Source of the DNA: Lysobacterales bacterium
GTDB taxonomy: Bacteria; Pseudomonadota; Gammaproteobacteria; Xanthomonadales; Ahniellaceae
Direction of reading: 5' to 3'
Assembly: GCA_016703225.1 (NCBI GenBank)
Contig: JADJCM010000003.1
Coordinates: forward strand, 558,001-622,000
DNA length: 64,000 bases
The notes beneath the pieces were generated by a model. That model worked only from the letters and a program-made list of their open reading frames with translations, was not told where the DNA came from and ran no database searches. Position 1 is the first letter of the stretch, and each line of letters opens with the position of its first letter. Made by a program: the position numbers and the translations under genes. Below are positions 60,436 to 64,000 of this stretch, in pieces.

Positions 60436-61349
60436 GCCAGAGCGGCGGTTGCGGCCAGTGCCCGTCCGAACTTGGAGCCGTTGCCGCGGCCGATTTCATT
60501 GCTGATCCATTGACCGGTCTCGACCAGCGCGTCAAGGTCGACGCCGGTGACGAAGCCCATGCCATGCAACAGGTAAACGACATCTTCGGTCGCGACGTTG
60601 CCGCTGGCGCCGGTGGCGTAGGGGCAGCCGCCAAGACCGGAGACCGAGGCATCGACCACGCGCACGCCTTCTTCGACGCAGGCGAATACGTTCGCCAGCG
60701 CCTGGCCGCGGGTATCGTGGAAGTGCACCGCCAGTGCGCCCATTGGCACTTCGCCGGCCACCGCCTTCAACATCGCACGCGCCTTGGACGGGGTGCCGAC
60801 GCCGATGGTGTCGCCGAGCGAAACTTCGTAGCAGCCAAGCTCATGGATGCGGCGCGCGACACGCACGACCTCGCGCACATCGACCGCGCCCTGGTACGGG
60901 CAGCCGAGCGTGGTTGACACGTAGCCGCGCACCTTCACGCCATCGTTGCCGGCGCGCTCCAGGATCGGTCGGAAGCGATCGATCGACTCCTCGATGCTGG
61001 CGTTGATGTTCTGCCGTGTGAACGTTTCGGAGGCGCCGGTGAACAGGGCGACCTCGCGCACGCCGACCGCGAGCGCGCGTTCGTAGCCTTGCAGGTTCGG
61101 CACCAGCACCGGGTAGGCGACGCCTTCGTGCTTTTGAATGCCGGCGAACACCTCGGCGGCGTCGGCGAGCTGCGGAATCCACTTCGGGCTGACGAAGCTG
61201 GTCGCCTCGATGCTCCTCAAGCCGGCCGCGGACAGGCGGTCGATCAGTGCGATCTTGGTCGCGGTCGGCACGATGGGTTTTTCATTTTGCAGGCCGTCAC
61301 GCGGACCAACTTCAACGATGCGGACACTGTCGTTCATGGGCTCATTCAT
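60432..61349 (-). CDS. liuE: Hydroxymethylglutaryl-CoA lyase
   Basis: Cleaves HMG-CoA to acetoacetate and acetyl-CoA, the last step of leucine degradation. The 305-residue TIM-barrel protein has EVGPRDGLQNEK (catalytic Arg, metal Asp), TSFVSPKWIPQLAD, metal ligands in HFHDTRG, and the signature SGLGGCPYATGASGN with the catalytic Cys. The MCC alpha gene lies one gene upstream on the same strand, which supports the leucine/isovalerate role. It overlaps the lipoprotein gene by 8 bases and the TPR-GT41 gene by 4. Confidence 0.94.
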   Translation of the reverse strand: MNEPMNDSVRIVEVGPRDGLQNEKPIVPTATKIALIDRLSAAGLRSIEATSFVSPKWIPQLADAAEVFAGIQKHEGVAYPVLVPNLQGYERALAVGVREVALFTGASETFTRQNINASIEESIDRFRPILERAGNDGVKVRGYVSTTLGCPYQGAVDVREVVRVARRIHELGCYEVSLGDTIGVGTPSKARAMLKAVAGEVPMGALAVHFHDTRGQALANVFACVEEGVRVVDASVSGLGGCPYATGASGNVATEDVVYLLHGMGFVTGVDLDALVETGQWISNEIGRGNGSKFGRALAATAALA

Positions 61350-62022
61350 GGGGTTTGGGCTTGCCGTCGGCGGGCGGGCTTTTCAAGAGCGCGTCGAGTT
61401 GCGCCTGTTGTTTGGCATCGACGCGGCGCAATTCCATGAACGCGCGGTCGATCGGGTCGAAGCGTCTCAGCCAGGCCGCGATGGCATCACCGTCGCCGCT
61501 GATCATGGTGTTGACGCTGCACTTGCCATCCGCACCACAGTTGGCGTGTGAGCCGGTTTCGACCTTGCCGCTGACCAGGCCTTCGGCGATGCGGTGTGCC
61601 TCGCGGCGCGGGTCGCCGTCGAACAGGTCGATGCGGTCGGCGCGCGCGACATAGCGCAGCAGCACATGGCCATCGCCCACTTCGCGCTTGCCGGATTCGC
61701 CCGGATCGCGATCGGAGACCGCGAGATAAACGTCGTCGTTGACCCGACGGAACTCGAAGCGCATTTTCTCGGAGAGATCTTCGCGCTCGCGCTTGCCATC
61801 GGCGGCGGTCTCGACGCTGACCCAGTGCGCGCAGTCCGCATCGACGTGCAGATGCATCGGGTCATCGCCGGTGTCGTCGACGGTTTCGGACTCCACCCGC
61901 CACCAGCCGGCGAAGGCCGGATCGCAGGCGATGACCTCGCCAGTCGGAATCGACTCGACGTGCAACTGCTCGCAGCCGGCGAGCGCGAATGCGGCGATCA
62001 GGGCACAGAGGATGTGTTTCAT
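61342..62022 (-). CDS. Uncharacterised lipoprotein within the leucine-degradation block
   Basis: A 226-residue product with a lipoprotein signal (MKHILCALIAAFALAGC, lipidated Cys17). The mature part contains FAGWWRVESE, YLAVSDRD, VLLRYVARADRIDLFDGDPRREAHRIAEGLV and four further Cys, which may form two disulfides. I do not recognise a family. It overlaps the MCC gene by 4 bases and the lyase gene by 8, so it is translated with them although an envelope lipoprotein has no obvious part in leucine catabolism. Confidence 0.75.
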   Translation of the reverse strand: MKHILCALIAAFALAGCEQLHVESIPTGEVIACDPAFAGWWRVESETVDDTGDDPMHLHVDADCAHWVSVETAADGKREREDLSEKMRFEFRRVNDDVYLAVSDRDPGESGKREVGDGHVLLRYVARADRIDLFDGDPRREAHRIAEGLVSGKVETGSHANCGADGKCSVNTMISGDGDAIAAWLRRFDPIDRAFMELRRVDAKQQAQLDALLKSPPADGKPKPHE

Positions 62023-64000
62023 GCGGCCTCCACCTTGGCGAGCAGGACATCGGCTTCGACGAAATCACCGGCAACTGCGCGCAGGTCGACGACCTTGCCC
62101 GCATGTGGCGCGCGCAGCGTGATCTCCATTTTCATCGCTTCCATGATGACGAGTTCCTGGTTCGCCTCGACCGTGACATCGATCGCGACCTTGACCGCGA
62201 TGATGCGGCCCGGCATCGGCGACTTGATCACTCCGGTGCCGTGCGCGGCTGCGGCATCGAACGCGAACGGGCTGCTCGGGTGCAGGCGATAGCGCCGGCC
62301 ATCGACGAACACCAGCCAGTCGGCGCCCGAACGGCGCACGCGCACGCGCATGGCGCCGCTGCCGAGGCGTGCGCTCAGCCATTCGCCCTGGTGCAGTGCT
62401 CGCGCCACTTCGAGGTGGCGGCCGGCGATATCCAGTGCGTAGCGGCCATTGGTCCCATGCGCGACCAGCATCGGCTTGTGCTCGCGCCACTCGAAGCGAA
62501 CCACGCGCTTGCCGGCGTGGCCGAGGCGCCAGGCGTCGGCGCGGCCCCAGGGACTATGCGGGTCGGAACTGGCACGCGCGGCGTCGATCGCGGCGGTCTC
62601 CTCGTCGAGCAATTCCGCGCAGGCAACGGCGATCAGCGCGGCTTCGGGCAGTTCGGTCGGTGTCGCCAGGATCTCGTCCAGATGGCGGTCGAGGTAGCCG
62701 GTGTCGATGGTCGCGTCCACCACCGCGGGGTGGCGGATCAACTGCTCGAGGAAGTCGATGTTCGACTTCGGCCCGAGCACGTCACACTGCGCCAGCGCTT
62801 CGGCCAGGCGTCGCAAGGCCGCCGGGCGATCGGCATCGTGCACGATGAGCTTGGCGATCATCGGGTCGTAGTAGATCGAGACGGTGTCGCCCTCGACCAC
62901 ACCGCCGTCGATGCGCACATGCGCGTCCGCGGCCGGTAGCGCAAGGCGCGTGATGCGGCCGGAGCCCGGCAGGAAGCCCTGTTCCGGATCTTCGGCGTAG
63001 AGACGCACTTCGATGGCGTGGCCGCGCGTCGTGACCTGTTCCTGGCGCAGCGGCAGCGTGCCGCCGGCGGCGACGCGCAGTTGCCACTCGACCAGGTCCA
63101 GACCGGTCACCAGTTCGGTCACCGGATGCTCGACCTGCAGGCGGGTGTTGATCTCCATGAAGTAGAAATCGCCCTGCGGCCCGACGATGAACTCGACCGT
63201 GCCGGCATTGCGGTAGTCGATGGCCTTGCCCGCGGCGACCGCGGCGGCGCCCATCTGCGCACGCAGTTGCGGCGTCAGGAACGGCGAGGGCGATTCCTCG
63301 ATCACCTTTTGATAGCGGCGTTGCGCCGAGCATTCACGCTCGTTGAGGTGGATCACTTCGCCGTGGGCGTCGCCGAAGATCTGGATCTCGATGTGGCGCG
63401 GGGTCTCGACATAGCGCTCGAGCAGCACGCGCTCGCGTCCGAAGGCGTTCTTCGCCTCGCGCTGGCAACTCTCGAGGTTGGCGGCGAATTCGCCGGAGGC
63501 ACGCACGATGCGCATGCCCTTGCCGCCGCCACCGTGCGCCGCCTTGATCATCAGCGGGTAACCGATGCGGTCGGCCTCGCGCTGCAGCAGCGCGGCGTCC
63601 TGGTCCTCGCCGGTGTAGCCCGGCACCACCGGCACGCCGTGGCCCTGCATCAGGATCTTGGCGCCGGCCTTGGAGCCCATCTTGCGCATCGAGGCCGCAT
63701 TCGGCCCGATGAAGACGAGCCCGGCGGTCTCGACCGCCTCGGCGAAGTCGGCGTTCTCCGACAGAAATCCGTAGCCCGGATGGATCGCTTGTGCGCCGGT
63801 CTGCTTCGCCGCTTCGAGGATCACGTCACCAAGCAGGTAACTCTCGACCGGGCGCGACCCGCCGATGTGCACGGCTTCATCCGCCAGCATCACGTGTTGG
63901 GCGTTGGCATCCGCATCCGAATACACGGCCACGGTGGCAATGCCGAGCCGGCGGCAGGTGCGGATCACGCGGCAGGCGATTTCGCCGCGGTTGGCGATCA
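62019..64000 (-). CDS. liuD: Methylcrotonyl-CoA carboxylase alpha (biotin carboxylase/biotin carrier) subunit, start just outside window
   Basis: Carboxylates 3-methylcrotonyl-CoA with its beta subunit in leucine degradation. About 660 residues are visible; the frame runs off the end at IANRGEIACRVIRTCRRLG, so only the first few residues are missing. Seen: the biotin carboxylase N-domain, ATP-grasp with KAAHGGGGKGMR and MEINTRLQVEHPVTE, the C-domain (RGHAIEVRLYAEDPEQGFLPGSG), an MCC-type middle region, and a C-terminal biotinyl domain with the biotinylated Lys in EAMKMEI. Other acyl-CoA carboxylase alpha subunits look similar; the HMG-CoA lyase next door favours methylcrotonyl-CoA. Confidence 0.9.
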   Translation of the reverse strand, partial: IANRGEIACRVIRTCRRLGIATVAVYSDADANAQHVMLADEAVHIGGSRPVESYLLGDVILEAAKQTGAQAIHPGYGFLSENADFAEAVETAGLVFIGPNAASMRKMGSKAGAKILMQGHGVPVVPGYTGEDQDAALLQREADRIGYPLMIKAAHGGGGKGMRIVRASGEFAANLESCQREAKNAFGRERVLLERYVETPRHIEIQIFGDAHGEVIHLNERECSAQRRYQKVIEESPSPFLTPQLRAQMGAAAVAAGKAIDYRNAGTVEFIVGPQGDFYFMEINTRLQVEHPVTELVTGLDLVEWQLRVAAGGTLPLRQEQVTTRGHAIEVRLYAEDPEQGFLPGSGRITRLALPAADAHVRIDGGVVEGDTVSIYYDPMIAKLIVHDADRPAALRRLAEALAQCDVLGPKSNIDFLEQLIRHPAVVDATIDTGYLDRHLDEILATPTELPEAALIAVACAELLDEETAAIDAARASSDPHSPWGRADAWRLGHAGKRVVRFEWREHKPMLVAHGTNGRYALDIAGRHLEVARALHQGEWLSARLGSGAMRVRVRRSGADWLVFVDGRRYRLHPSSPFAFDAAAAHGTGVIKSPMPGRIIAVKVAIDVTVEANQELVIMEAMKMEITLRAPHAGKVVDLRAVAGDFVEADVLLAKVEAA

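Overview
The window looks like a core-chromosome segment of a GC-rich gammaproteobacterium, most likely in the Lysobacterales (Xanthomonadales). The evidence is codon use dominated by G/C third positions; a gene order I recognise from Xanthomonas-type genomes (glmM, tpiA, secG, tRNA-Leu, nuoA-N, tRNA-fMet, rimP, nusA, infB, rbfA, truB, rpsO, pnp); and a small exported protein ending in a GFE motif of a kind I associate with this order. The assignment rests on memory of gene order and was not searched.

Layout. 1-7991 (+): end of smc, zipA, ligA, epmA and glmM. 8005-8823 (-): a short-chain dehydrogenase. 8891-24976 (+): tpiA, secG, tRNA-Leu(GAG) with a terminator, then all fourteen nuo genes of respiratory complex I in order, many overlapping by 4 bases. 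25038-33822 (+): initiator tRNA, two intrinsic terminators in tandem, then rimP-nusA-infB-rbfA-truB and rpsO-pnp, i.e. transcription elongation, translation initiation, ribosome maturation and RNA decay. 33977-39960: an accessory island with an ECF-type sigma factor facing a membrane Hanks-type kinase, a broken S74/tail-fibre-like protein and a small GFE protein. It lies between the intact pnp tail and a second, 5'-truncated pnp copy with its own terminator. 40001-48504 (+): a small GspG-like membrane protein, the nucleoside-salvage genes deoA-deoB-deoD, folD, and a TRAP transporter with a T-component. 48468-50315 (-): a sulfatase-fold membrane enzyme. 50414-55129 (+): guaB, a cluster of palindromic repeats, guaA, an odd poly-G-bounded interval, tadA and orn. 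55126-64000 (-): a GNAT acetyltransferase, a PAS-GGDEF-EAL protein, and a tightly overlapping leucine-degradation block (MCC alpha subunit, lipoprotein, HMG-CoA lyase) coupled to a TPR O-GlcNAc-transferase-like protein.

Functional themes. Most of the window is growth-linked housekeeping. Five candidate promoters (tpiA, tRNA-fMet, rpsO, folD, guaB) share a -10 box followed directly by GCGCG, which would suit stringent control. The strongest unusual signal is the pnp tail duplication. The truncated copy differs from pnp by about 22 silent but only 4 amino-acid-changing codons over 211 codons, so it either encodes a selected KH-S1 RNA-binding protein or was imported from a diverged pnp by recombination.

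Quality caution. Five genes (epmA, nusA, deoB, guaA and the S74 protein) carry a one-base frame break, and 53594-54133 is bounded by G8 and G14 tracts exactly where guaA loses its stop and tadA its start. Several of these genes are essential or nearly so, so sequencing or assembly indels are the likeliest cause. All residue counts and alignments here were made by eye.
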